7,849 nucleotides of DNA from an uncultured Haemophilus sp. (GCF_937976265.1 NZ_CALJRX010000291.1:1-7849), one strand, 5' to 3'. Shown: positions 1 to 6,182, counted from the first letter of the stretch. Numbers and translations: made by a program. The notes: a model not told the origin generated them from the sequence alone.

Positions 1-293
1 CTAACGAAGAAGAACAAATTGTCAGCCGTGATGAAAACTCTTGGTTGATTGATGGTGCAACGCCGCTTGAAGATGTGATGCGTGCTTTGGATATTGAATC
101 TTTCCCTGATTCAGAAAATTACGAAACTATTAGTGGCTTTATGATGTATATGTTACGCAAAATCCCGAAAAAAACCGATTTTGTGTTGTACGATAAATAT
201 AAATTTGAAGTCATTGATACCGATAACTTCAAAATTGATCAAATTTTAGTTTCGATTGTCAAAGACAGCGGAGTGAGCAAAGAATCAGCGTAG
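1..293 (+). CDS. HlyC/CorC-family membrane protein, YtfL/PaeA-like (3' end only)
   Basis: Only the C-terminal 96 codons are present; the reading frame is entered at base 3 and ends at TAG 291-293. The fragment matches the transporter-associated (CorC_HlyC) domain that ends UPF0053/CNNM-type membrane proteins: an opening WLIDGATPLEDVMRALDI, then the conserved ENYETISGFMM and LRKIPKKTD segments, then a beta-rich end (YKFEVIDTDNFKIDQ). The wording of these blocks is closest, from memory, to Escherichia coli YtfL, also called PaeA and implicated in polyamine export. The membrane CNNM domain and the CBS pair expected before this domain lie outside the window, so transport function cannot be judged here. 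A TTG at 45 is only an in-frame leucine codon, not a start. The family assignment is firm; the PaeA orthology is recollection and less certain. Confidence 0.85.
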   Translation, partial: NEEEQIVSRDENSWLIDGATPLEDVMRALDIESFPDSENYETISGFMMYMLRKIPKKTDFVLYDKYKFEVIDTDNFKIDQILVSIVKDSGVSKESA

Positions 294-307
294 TACTTGA
301 TACTGCC

Positions 308-335
308 TTGCTTAATCCCCCATTCTAAGTATAAT
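308..335 (+). promoter_or_regulatory. Putative sigma-70 promoter for the lipoprotein gene
   Basis: A perfect -10 hexamer TATAAT lies at 330-335, with a weak -35 TTGCTT at 308-313 (three of six consensus bases) and 16-nt spacing. Transcription would start near 342, about 33 bases before the ATG at 375. The gap between the two genes (294-374) contains no terminator with a U-tract, so readthrough from the upstream gene is also possible. Confidence 0.45.
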
Positions 336-340
336 TAACA

Positions 341-354
341 GCGGTTTTAACCGC
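341..354 (+). other. Short inverted repeat in the lipoprotein leader
   Basis: GCGGTTTTAACCGC is a perfect 14-base palindrome that could fold as GCGGT / ACCGC with a 4-base loop. It falls at the predicted transcript start and has no following run of T, so it is not a usual terminator. It could be a small 5' hairpin stabilising the message, or an operator. The function is inference only. Confidence 0.3.
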
Positions 355-374
355 CTATAAATAAGGAAAATTTA

Positions 375-905
375 ATGTTAAAAAAAATCTCGATATTCTT
401 TGTTGCAGTCATGCTTGCGGGTTGTTCTTCAATTTCAGATATGACCTCTTACATTCCGTTTATGGGTAAAGACAAAAAGGTCATTGATTTAGATAAAGAT
501 AAAATCGACCAAAAATCTTATGCGGCAGCTTATGAAGCCACTGTGGCAACGTATAAAGGTCGTGTAACGAAAAATTTCTTTGTGGATAATTTTGCAAGTG
601 GTGCAAATGACTGGTATCTCGGTCGCATCGTCGTGCCAATCAAACAAATTCAAGATAAACTCTACACGGGTGGCCATGATTCTGATGTGTATGCTTACTA
701 TAGCGGTGTGTTGCATGCAGAAGCATTACAAACCAACTTTAGTCGCTTAAGCGCGAATTGTTGGCAAAAAGTGGATTCGCCAAGTGTGACGCAAGGGATC
801 TACGATGCAATGCGTGATTTGCAAAAAGGCAAAGCGCGTGGTGAAAATGACGCTTACCTTTCCCAAGGTAGCGAAATGCTACTCAAAGCCTGTACCGGCC
901 AATAA
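375..905 (+). CDS. Lipoprotein of unknown function, 176 aa
   Basis: The N terminus is a classic lipoprotein signal: two lysines, a hydrophobic stretch (ISIFFVAVM) and the lipobox LAGC, which puts the lipidated cysteine at residue 17. Serine at position +2 predicts sorting to the outer membrane by the Lol system. The mature part is about 160 residues and soluble in character, with no further membrane segment. It holds two more cysteines, at 129 and 173, that could form a disulfide. I do not recognise a functional family; the protein looks like a conserved Pasteurellaceae lipoprotein. The ATG at 375 is supported by AAGGA at 363-367. It has its own likely promoter and a strong terminator, so it appears to be a single-gene unit. 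There is no evidence tying it to fructose uptake despite its position just ahead of the fru operon. Confidence 0.88.
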   Translation: MLKKISIFFVAVMLAGCSSISDMTSYIPFMGKDKKVIDLDKDKIDQKSYAAAYEATVATYKGRVTKNFFVDNFASGANDWYLGRIVVPIKQIQDKLYTGGHDSDVYAYYSGVLHAEALQTNFSRLSANCWQKVDSPSVTQGIYDAMRDLQKGKARGENDAYLSQGSEMLLKACTGQ

Positions 906-914
906 TCAATTTGA

Positions 915-954
915 GCTGTTGATGAGCGATCTCATCAGCAGCTTTTCTTTTTTT
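915..954 (+). terminator. Intrinsic terminator between the lipoprotein gene and fruB
   Basis: A 12-bp stem, GCTGTTGATGAG (915-926) with CTCATCAGCAGC (931-942), contains one G-U pair and closes a CGAT loop. It is followed by a T-rich tract with a single C (943-954). It starts 9 bases after the lipoprotein stop codon. Only 25 bases separate the end of the T-tract from the fruB start, which leaves little room for a separate fruB promoter downstream. Confidence 0.85.
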
Positions 955-979
955 AAATCATCAATGTGAAGGAGCAAGA

Positions 980-2500
980 ATGTTAGAACTTTCGGAAAGC
1001 AACATTCATTTAAATGCTACGGCAACAAATAAGCTGCAAGCTATTGAAATGGCTGCAAATGCGTTAGAGCAAGCTGGCAATGTTGAACAAGGTTATTTGC
1101 AAGGCATGCTTGGACGAGAACAACAAACCTCCACTTTTTTAGGCAATGGGATTGCGATTCCACACGGTACATTAGAAACCCGTTCGATGGTGAAAAAAAC
1201 CGGTGTGCAAGTGTTCCAATTTCCCCAAGGTATTGAGTGGGGTGAAGGCAATATTGCTTATGTTGTGATTGGTATTGCAGCCCGTTCTGATGAGCACCTT
1301 GCTTTACTTCGTCAATTAACGCATGTTTTAGGTGATGAAGATACCGCGGCACAGTTAGCGACATTAACAGATGTTGAAAAATTCCGTGCGATTTTGTTAG
1401 GTGAAAGCGATGCTTTTAGCATTACTGACGAAACATTAAGTTTAGATATTGAAACACAAAGTTTGCTCACACTTACTGCCATCAATGCAGGCAAATTACA
1501 GCAGCAAAGTGCGGTTGAAAATAGCTTTGTTTCTGAAGTGGTATCCAATTCTGCTCTGCCACTTGGTAAAGGGTTATGGGTTACGGATGCTGTATCAGGT
1601 AACGTGAAAAATGCGTTGGCATTCAGTCGTGCGAAAACCATTTTTAATCATAATGGCAAAGCGGTGAAAGGCGTATTGACGATTTCGGCGGTTAACGATC
1701 AAATCAATGAGACATTGGCGCGTTTATTGGATGATGAAGTCCAAAATATTTTATTAAGTGGTAATACGCAGCAAATTTTGACCGCACTTAATGGCGGTAA
1801 AGTGCCAGTTGTAGCAGCTGCTCAATCTGAAGACCAAATCGCGACAGGTGCAGTGATTGGTACCTTTACTATTCGTAATGAACATGGCTTACATGCTCGC
1901 CCAAGTGCGGTACTGGTTAATGAAGTGAAAAAATTCGCCTCCAAGATTACGGTACAAAATCTTACTCGAGAAACCGCACCGGTTAGTGCAAAAAGTTTAA
2001 TGAAAATCGTGGCATTAGGTGTCACTCAAGGTCATCGCTTACGTTTTGTTGCAGAAGGGGATGATGCGAAACAAGCTATCGAAGCCTTAGGTAAGATCAT
2101 TGCGAGTGGACTTGGCGAAAGCGTATCTGCCGTACCACCGGCTGAACCGGATACCATTGAAGTAAGCAGTGAGCATGCACCACAAATCCACGAAGAAAAC
2201 CCGGGCTTACCAGCCGACGCCGTTGAAGCGGTATTTATGATTCGTAATGAACACGGTTTACACGCTCGTCCAAGTGCCGTGCTTGTTAATGAAGTGAAAA
2301 AATATAATGCGTCGGTTGCGGTACAAAACTTAGATCGTGACACCCAATTAGTCAGTGCAAAAAGTTTGATGAAAATTGTGGCACTGGGTGTCGTGAAAGG
2401 TCATCGCCTACGTTTCGTCGCGAGCGGTGAAGAAGCTCAACAAGCGATTGACGGTATTGGTGCTGTTATTGAAAACGGTTTAGGTGAAGGTAGGGGGTAA
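980..2500 (+). CDS. fruB: Fructose PTS diphosphoryl transfer protein FruB, IIA-M-HPr-HPr
   Basis: This cytoplasmic phosphocarrier takes phosphate from Enzyme I and passes it to the IIB domain of FruA. Residues 1 to about 145 are the EIIA-Fru domain, with the active histidine in GNGIAIPHG at His62, the position I recall for E. coli FruB. Residues about 155-285 resemble the poorly characterised middle (M) domain. Two HPr-like domains follow, at about 294-381 and 417-503. Each has the intact NEHGLHARP motif (phosphorylatable His305 and His428) and the SAKSLMKIVALG segment. They are joined by a linker rich in Pro and Glu (about 382-415). At 506 aa the protein is about 130 residues longer than E. 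coli FruB (376 aa, from memory), which has one HPr domain; the second domain plus linker accounts for this. AAGGAG at 969-974 supports the ATG. The stop codon lies 3 bases before the fruK ATG, implying coupled translation. Confidence 0.96.
   Translation: MLELSESNIHLNATATNKLQAIEMAANALEQAGNVEQGYLQGMLGREQQTSTFLGNGIAIPHGTLETRSMVKKTGVQVFQFPQGIEWGEGNIAYVVIGIAARSDEHLALLRQLTHVLGDEDTAAQLATLTDVEKFRAILLGESDAFSITDETLSLDIETQSLLTLTAINAGKLQQQSAVENSFVSEVVSNSALPLGKGLWVTDAVSGNVKNALAFSRAKTIFNHNGKAVKGVLTISAVNDQINETLARLLDDEVQNILLSGNTQQILTALNGGKVPVVAAAQSEDQIATGAVIGTFTIRNEHGLHARPSAVLVNEVKKFASKITVQNLTRETAPVSAKSLMKIVALGVTQGHRLRFVAEGDDAKQAIEALGKIIASGLGESVSAVPPAEPDTIEVSSEHAPQIHEENPGLPADAVEAVFMIRNEHGLHARPSAVLVNEVKKYNASVAVQNLDRDTQLVSAKSLMKIVALGVVKGHRLRFVASGEEAQQAIDGIGAVIENGLGEGRG
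1507..1515 (+). repeat. DNA uptake signal (USS), + orientation
   Basis: Exact AAGTGCGGT preceded by A and followed by TGAAAA, fitting the extended A-rich downstream consensus. It lies inside fruB (M domain) and is read as coding sequence there. Confidence 0.9.
1781..1789 (-). repeat. DNA uptake signal (USS), - orientation
   Basis: Exact ACCGCACTT, the reverse complement of the uptake core, inside fruB near the end of the M domain. The AT-rich stretch AAATTTTG on its left is where the extended consensus expects AT-rich DNA for this orientation. Confidence 0.9.
1871..2119 (+). repeat. HPr domain copy 1 within fruB
   Basis: This codes residues 298-380 of FruB. It aligns without gaps to the copy at 2240-2488, offset by exactly 369 bases. 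By hand count about 178 of 249 bases (71%) and 60 of 83 residues (72%) agree. The active His305 codon is 1892-1894. Identity is highest over the first 63 bases (7 differences) and over the SAKSLMKIVALG segment. Confidence 0.93.
1903..1911 (+). repeat. DNA uptake signal (USS) within HPr copy 1
   Basis: Exact AAGTGCGGT, encoding part of the conserved Pro-Ser-Ala-Val just after the active histidine of HPr copy 1. The flanking bases are a poorer match to the extended consensus than at 1507. Confidence 0.85.
2240..2488 (+). repeat. HPr domain copy 2 within fruB
   Basis: This codes residues 421-503 of FruB, in tandem with the copy at 1871-2119. The active His428 codon is 2261-2263. All motif residues of a working HPr are kept, so this copy does not look degenerate. 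Where copy 1 carries the uptake signal AAGTGCGGT, this copy has AAGTGCCGT, one base different. Confidence 0.93.
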
Positions 2501-2503
2501 GTG

Positions 2504-3445
2504 ATGGCAAAAGTAGTAACAATTACCTTAAATGCCGCTTACGATTTAGTTGGGCGTTTGCCTCGTATTGAAATCGGCGAAGTGAACACTGTTGAAACGC
2601 TTGGTATTTTTCCTGCTGGCAAAGGCATCAATGTCGCTAAAGTGTTGAAAGACTTGGGCGTAGAGGTGGCCGTTGGTGGATTCTTAGGTGAAGACAACGT
2701 TGGTGATTTCGAAACGTTATTTAAAAAACAAGGCTTGGAAGACAAATTTCATCGCGTTGCCGGTAAAACTCGCATTAACGTAAAAATTACGGAAACAGAA
2801 GCCGATGTGACGGACCTAAATTTCTTAGGTTATCAAATTACCCCAGAAGCTTGGCAGCAATTTACAGCAGATTCATTAGCGTATTGCCAAAACTTTGACA
2901 TCGTTGCGGTTTGTGGCAGTTTACCGCGTGGTGTCAGTCCTGAATTGTTTGCGGATTGGCTTAATCAGTTGCATCAAGCTGGTGTAAAAGTCGTATTAGA
3001 TAGCAGTAATGCGGCACTCACAGCAGGCTTGAAAGCCCATCCTTGGTTGGTGAAACCAAATCACCGCGAATTAGAAGCGTGGATTGGTCATTCACTAAAT
3101 TCTCTTGACGAAATTATTGCTGCGGCAAAAAAACTTAAAGCTGAAGGCATTGCTAACGTCATTATTTCGATGGGAGCAGACGGTTCTTTATGGCTGAGTG
3201 ATCAAGCTGTTATTCAAGCTCAACCACCTAAATGTGAAAATGTGGTGAGCACCGTAGGAGCGGGTGATTCTATGGTGGCTGGCTTAATTTACGGTATTGA
3301 AAAAGGCTTATCTCAAGCGGAAACCTTAGCGTTTGCAAGTGCGGTTTCCGCCTTTGCGGTTTCACAAAGTAATGTGGGCGTGAGCGATATCGCCTTGCTT
3401 GAGCCAATTCTGGCGAATGTTAAAATTTCTGTGATTGAAGGATAA
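2504..3445 (+). CDS. fruK: 1-phosphofructokinase FruK
   Basis: FruK phosphorylates fructose 1-phosphate, the product of FruA transport, to fructose 1,6-bisphosphate with ATP. The 313-residue protein is a full-length PfkB/ribokinase-family sugar kinase. It shows the N-terminal TLNAAYDLVG, the substrate-binding AGKGINVAKVL (about 38-48), GKTRINVKITE (about 87-97), WLVKPNHRELE (about 181-191) and the ATP/anion-hole signature STVGAGDSM with catalytic Asp255. It aligns along its whole length with E. coli FruK. I chose ATG 2504 rather than GTG 2501: AGGGGG at about 2491-2496 is better spaced for the ATG, and E. coli FruK begins with a matching short N terminus. It sits 3 bases after the fruB stop and 4 bases before fruA, so the three genes are surely one transcript. 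Confidence 0.97.
   Translation: MAKVVTITLNAAYDLVGRLPRIEIGEVNTVETLGIFPAGKGINVAKVLKDLGVEVAVGGFLGEDNVGDFETLFKKQGLEDKFHRVAGKTRINVKITETEADVTDLNFLGYQITPEAWQQFTADSLAYCQNFDIVAVCGSLPRGVSPELFADWLNQLHQAGVKVVLDSSNAALTAGLKAHPWLVKPNHRELEAWIGHSLNSLDEIIAAAKKLKAEGIANVIISMGADGSLWLSDQAVIQAQPPKCENVVSTVGAGDSMVAGLIYGIEKGLSQAETLAFASAVSAFAVSQSNVGVSDIALLEPILANVKISVIEG
3337..3345 (+). repeat. DNA uptake signal (USS) within fruK
   Basis: Exact AAGTGCGGT inside the 3' part of fruK, followed by TTCCGCC, so only the core fits the consensus well. Confidence 0.85.
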
Positions 3446-3449
3446 TGTA

Positions 3450-5126
3450 ATGAATTTGTTTTTAACTCAATCTCCGCAAATTGGTGCGGCAAAAGCCTAT
3501 TTACTTCGCCAAGCATTGAGCGAGGTCGCGAAAAAAGCCAATCATACTGTGGTTGAGCAAGCCAAAGAGGCGGATTTAGTGATTGTTTTCGGATCTAGTT
3601 TGCCAAACTCTGCTGATCTTGTGGGCAAAAAAGTCTTTTTAGCTAATGAGGATGCGGCGATTGCTTCACCTGAAGTAACGCTGACGAATGCACTTAATCA
3701 AGCCGTGGACTATGTTCAACCTGCTCAAAGTGCGGTTGGATTTGACAGTGTTTCTGGTGTCAAAAATATTGTCGCGGTGACAGCTTGTCCGACAGGGGTT
3801 GCGCATACCTTTATGTCTGCTGAAGCCATTGAAACCTATGCGAAAAAGCAAGGTTGGCAGGTGAAAGTGGAAACGCGTGGCCAAGTGGGCGCAGGTAATG
3901 AAATTACCCCTGAAGAAGTTGCTGCAGCAGATTTAGTCTTTGTTGCGGCCGATATTGATGTGCCGTTAGAGAAATTCCAAGGTAAACCGATGTATCGCAC
4001 GTCGACCGGTTTAGCGTTAAAGAAAACAGCACAGGAATTCGATAAGGCATTTAAGGAAGCAAAAATCTACGAAGGTGGTGCGGCAAAATCTTCTGCTAAA
4101 TCAGAAGAAAGTGGCGAGAAAAAAGGCGTCTATAAACATTTGATGACGGGTGTATCGCACATGTTGCCGTTGGTGGTTGCCGGTGGTTTATTAATCGCGA
4201 TTTCCTTTATGTTTGGTATCGAAGCCTTCAAAGATGAAACAATTTTCCATGGTATTCCAAAAGCCTTAATGGATATCGGTGGCGGTGCAGCATTCCACTT
4301 GATGATTGCGGTATTTGCCGGCTATGTGGCCTTTTCTATTGCAGACCGTCCGGGGCTTGCGGTAGGTCTCATTGGTGGTATGTTAGCCACCACCGCGGGC
4401 GCAGGAATTTTAGGTGGGATTATCGCGGGTTTCTTAGCAGGTTATGTGGTGAAAGGGTTAAATGCAACCATTAAATTGCCGGCAAGTTTAACTTCCTTAA
4501 AACCGATTCTAATTCTCCCGCTCTTTGGTACCTTGATTGTCGGCCTCGCCATGATTTATGTGATTAATCCTCCGGTTTCACAAATTATGACCACCTTAAG
4601 TGATTGGTTAAAATCCATGGGGGAAGTCAATGCGATGGTATTGGGTGCGATTATCGGTGCGATGATGTGTATTGATATGGGTGGTCCAGTAAACAAAGCG
4701 GCTTATACTTTCTCCGTGGGAATGTTAGCTTCTCAAGTTCATACACCAATGGCTGCCGCCATGGCAGCCGGTATGGTGCCACCAATTGGGATGGCGATTG
4801 CCACTTGGATTGCGCGCAGTAAATTTACCAGTAATCAACGTGATGCAGGTAAAGCATCCTTTGTCTTGGGGTTATGCTTTATCTCTGAAGGGGCGTTACC
4901 GTTTGTGGCTGCTGATCCATTGCGTGTGATTATTAGCTCGGTTATTGGTGGTGCAACTGCTGGGGCGGTTTCAATGACATTGAATATTTCTCTACAAGCA
5001 CCACATGGTGGTTTATTTGTGATTCCGTTTGTTTCTGAACCATTACTCTACTTAGGTGCAATTGCAACAGGGGCATTATTAACCGGTGTGGTTTATGCCG
5101 TGATTAAGCCGAAGGCGACAGAATAA
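3450..5126 (+). CDS. fruA: Fructose-specific PTS permease FruA, IIB'-IIB-IIC
   Basis: This inner-membrane transporter imports fructose and phosphorylates it at C1. Residues 1 to about 95 form the degenerate IIB' domain, which has no cysteine, as usual for this family. Residues about 104-202 are the true IIB domain, with active Cys113 in TACPTGVAHTFM (codon 3786-3788), which accepts phosphate from FruB. A Lys/Ser/Glu-rich linker (about 203-225) leads to the membrane IIC domain (about 226-555). Family motifs seen there are MGGPVNKAAY (410-419), SEGALPF (479-485) and APHGG (517-521), with several hydrophobic glycine- and alanine-rich helices. At 558 aa it matches E. coli FruA (563 aa, from memory). 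The start is ATG 3450, preceded by GAAGGA at 3437-3442 inside the end of fruK. An upstream TTG at 3435 would add five residues and overlap fruK, and lacks support. Confidence 0.97.
   Translation: MNLFLTQSPQIGAAKAYLLRQALSEVAKKANHTVVEQAKEADLVIVFGSSLPNSADLVGKKVFLANEDAAIASPEVTLTNALNQAVDYVQPAQSAVGFDSVSGVKNIVAVTACPTGVAHTFMSAEAIETYAKKQGWQVKVETRGQVGAGNEITPEEVAAADLVFVAADIDVPLEKFQGKPMYRTSTGLALKKTAQEFDKAFKEAKIYEGGAAKSSAKSEESGEKKGVYKHLMTGVSHMLPLVVAGGLLIAISFMFGIEAFKDETIFHGIPKALMDIGGGAAFHLMIAVFAGYVAFSIADRPGLAVGLIGGMLATTAGAGILGGIIAGFLAGYVVKGLNATIKLPASLTSLKPILILPLFGTLIVGLAMIYVINPPVSQIMTTLSDWLKSMGEVNAMVLGAIIGAMMCIDMGGPVNKAAYTFSVGMLASQVHTPMAAAMAAGMVPPIGMAIATWIARSKFTSNQRDAGKASFVLGLCFISEGALPFVAADPLRVIISSVIGGATAGAVSMTLNISLQAPHGGLFVIPFVSEPLLYLGAIATGALLTGVVYAVIKPKATE
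3728..3736 (+). repeat. DNA uptake signal (USS) within fruA
   Basis: Exact AAGTGCGGT preceded by A and followed by TGGATTTG, inside the stretch joining the IIB' and IIB domains of FruA. Confidence 0.88.
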
Positions 5127-5143
5127 TCAATTTTTTAATCAGA

Positions 5144-5152
5144 AAGTGCGGT
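5144..5152 (+). repeat. DNA uptake signal (USS), left arm of terminator
   Basis: Exact AAGTGCGGT followed by an AT-only stretch (AATTTTTA), in the fruA-sdhE gap. Confidence 0.92.
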
Positions 5153-5160
5153 AATTTTTA

Positions 5161-5169
5161 ACCGCACTT
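5161..5169 (-). repeat. DNA uptake signal (USS), right arm of terminator
   Basis: Exact ACCGCACTT, the reverse-complement core, 8 bases from its partner at 5144-5152. Confidence 0.92.
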
Positions 5170-5182
5170 TTCATTTATCAGG

Positions 5183-5188
5183 TATAAT
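5183..5188 (+). promoter_or_regulatory. Possible -10 element for sdhE
   Basis: A perfect TATAAT lies 22 bases before the sdhE start codon and would give transcription from about 5194. No recognisable -35 is present at 16-18 nt upstream, where the terminator arm ACCGCA lies. The promoter would therefore need an activator or be weak. Confidence 0.4.
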
Positions 5189-5210
5189 TACAATGATTTA
5201 GGGAGAAATT

Positions 5211-5468
5211 ATGGATAAATACAATAAACTCCGCATTGAATGGGATTGTCGCCGAGGCATGCTTGAGTTAGATAAAATCATCATGCCTTTTTATAAAGCG
5301 CATTTTGACCAACTGACTGACGACAAAAAAGATATTTTTATTCGTTTACTCGCCGCCACGGATTTACAACTTTTTTCGTGGTTTTTTAATGGCAGTCAAT
5401 CAGACGATGCTGAAGTGCAAGCGATGGTTGAATATATCCAAGATGTGCAGAAAACGAATGTCCGTTAA
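5211..5468 (+). CDS. sdhE: FAD assembly factor SdhE (YgfY/CptB family)
   Basis: SdhE is a small soluble protein that promotes covalent attachment of FAD to the flavoprotein subunit of succinate dehydrogenase and fumarate reductase. The 85-residue product has the family's size (88 aa in E. coli, from memory) and its signature near the N terminus: CRRGMLELD, containing the conserved RGxxE (Arg15, Gly16, Glu19). IMPF, FIRLLAATD and an acidic helical C terminus follow, all as in E. coli SdhE. The older literature also describes the E. coli protein as the antitoxin CptB; no cptA-like partner gene follows here. AGGGAG at 5200-5205 gives a good ribosome binding site. sdhE is followed by the sigma-E promoter of rpoE, so it could feed transcription into the stress operon. 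The TAA is followed by T-rich DNA but no convincing hairpin. Confidence 0.93.
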   Translation: MDKYNKLRIEWDCRRGMLELDKIIMPFYKAHFDQLTDDKKDIFIRLLAATDLQLFSWFFNGSQSDDAEVQAMVEYIQDVQKTNVR

Positions 5469-5493
5469 TTTTTTTGAAATTTTTTATACAACA

Positions 5494-5521
5494 GGAACTT
5501 TTCAATTTTAACTCTGTCTGA
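5494..5521 (+). promoter_or_regulatory. Sigma-E-dependent promoter of rpoE-rseA
   Basis: GGAACTT (5494-5500) and TCTGA (5517-5521) are separated by 16 nt. This matches the sigma-E consensus (-35 GGAACTT, -10 TCTGA/TCTAA), including the spacing I recall for E. coli rpoEp2. Transcription would start near 5527, leaving a leader of about 59 bases before rpoE. Its place just ahead of rpoE indicates positive autoregulation by sigma E. Confidence 0.88.
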
Positions 5522-5585
5522 TAAAGCAACAATAGCTTGCTGTCTTGAATATATGAAGGCGTGTTAGACGTAGCATAGGAGATAT

Positions 5586-6161
5586 ATGGCTGAACAGCTA
5601 ACAGATCAGGCTTTGGTAGAAAGAGTGCAGCAAGGTGATAAAAAAGCCTTTAATTTATTGGTTTCTCGTTATCAAAATAAAGTGGCCGGACTTTTAACCC
5701 GCTACATTTCTCATAACGACATTCCAGATGTTGTACAAGAATCCTTTATTAAGGCCTATCGTTCTATTGAATCCTTTCGGGGCGATAGTGCATTCTACAC
5801 TTGGCTATATCGAATTGCCGTTAATACGGCAAAGAATTACTTAACGGCACAGGGGCGCCGTCCACCGAGCGAAGATATTTTGGCTGAAGATGCCGAAAGC
5901 TACGATGTGGGAACCCACCTACGTGATGTAGATACCCCTGAAAACGAAATGTTATCTAGCGAATTAGAAAAAGTGGTATTCGATACCATTCACAGTTTGC
6001 CAGAAGATTTAAGAACAGCGATTACCTTGCGTGAGCTTGAAGGGTTAAGTTACGAAGAAATCGCAGAAATAATGGATTGCCCAGTAGGCACTGTACGTTC
6101 TCGCATTTTCCGTGCTCGGGAAGTGATTGAGAACAAAATACAACCGCTTATGCAACGTTAA
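5586..6161 (+). CDS. rpoE: Envelope-stress sigma factor RpoE (sigma E)
   Basis: This extracytoplasmic-function sigma factor directs RNA polymerase to genes for outer-membrane protein folding and envelope repair. The product is 191 aa, the same length as E. coli RpoE, and similar throughout. Region 2 spans about 20-90, with DVVQESFIKAYRSIESF and FYTWLYRIAVNTAKN, which melt and read the -10. Region 4 spans about 130-185, with a helix-turn-helix in LSYEEIAEIMDCPVGTVRSR that reads the GGAACTT -35. The first in-frame ATG is preceded by AGGAG at 5577-5581, with a short 4-base spacing. The gene is followed 21 bases later by its anti-sigma gene rseA and preceded by a sigma-E-type promoter, the expected autoregulated arrangement. 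No long leader ORF equivalent to E. coli rseD is present upstream. Confidence 0.98.
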   Translation: MAEQLTDQALVERVQQGDKKAFNLLVSRYQNKVAGLLTRYISHNDIPDVVQESFIKAYRSIESFRGDSAFYTWLYRIAVNTAKNYLTAQGRRPPSEDILAEDAESYDVGTHLRDVDTPENEMLSSELEKVVFDTIHSLPEDLRTAITLRELEGLSYEEIAEIMDCPVGTVRSRIFRAREVIENKIQPLMQR

Positions 6162-6182
6162 AATAAAGTCGGAGTTTATAAA

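Larger units (their letters stand above)
5143..5171 (+). terminator. fru operon terminator made of two inverted uptake signals
   Basis: AAAGTGCGGT (5143-5152) and ACCGCACTTT (5161-5170) form a perfect 10-bp stem around an 8-base AT-only loop, with T at 5168-5171 on the 3' side. It starts 17 bases after the fruA stop. Because the left arm begins with A residues, it could also stop transcription on the opposite strand. Paired uptake signals used as terminators are a known habit of Haemophilus genomes. Confidence 0.88.

Noticed and set aside
489..716. Minus-strand ORF of 75 codons opposite the lipoprotein gene
   Set aside because: It is a shadow of the lipoprotein coding frame, with no ribosome site or domain signal.
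915..942. The palindrome ahead of fruB as a Cra (FruR) operator
   Set aside because: It lacks the TGAA-N-CG core of Cra sites and the half-site spacing is wrong; hairpin plus T-tract is explained better as a terminator.
965..969. TGTGA as half of a CRP site before fruB
   Set aside because: There is no matching TCACA half-site at the right distance, and the bases overlap the ribosome binding site.
1041..2343. Several minus-strand ORFs of 67-109 codons opposite fruB
   Set aside because: They are antisense shadows of a strongly conserved + strand gene. Two of them (1822-2025 and 2032-2343) share a long similar stretch only because they lie opposite the two HPr copies. None has a ribosome site or a recognisable product.
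2501..2503. GTG as the fruK start, one codon upstream
   Set aside because: The ATG at 2504 is better spaced from the AGGGGG ribosome site and matches the N terminus of known FruK.
3435..3449. TTG start for fruA overlapping the end of fruK
   Set aside because: The extra five residues match nothing in the family, and ATG 3450 has GAAGGA at good spacing.
5469..5493. T-rich stretch after sdhE as a terminator
   Set aside because: Only a 4-bp pairing (AACG/CGTT) precedes the T-runs, too weak to call an intrinsic terminator.
5553..5567. Four-codon leader ORF in the rpoE 5' region
   Set aside because: It is very short, has no ribosome site and ends 18 bases before rpoE; nothing supports translation.
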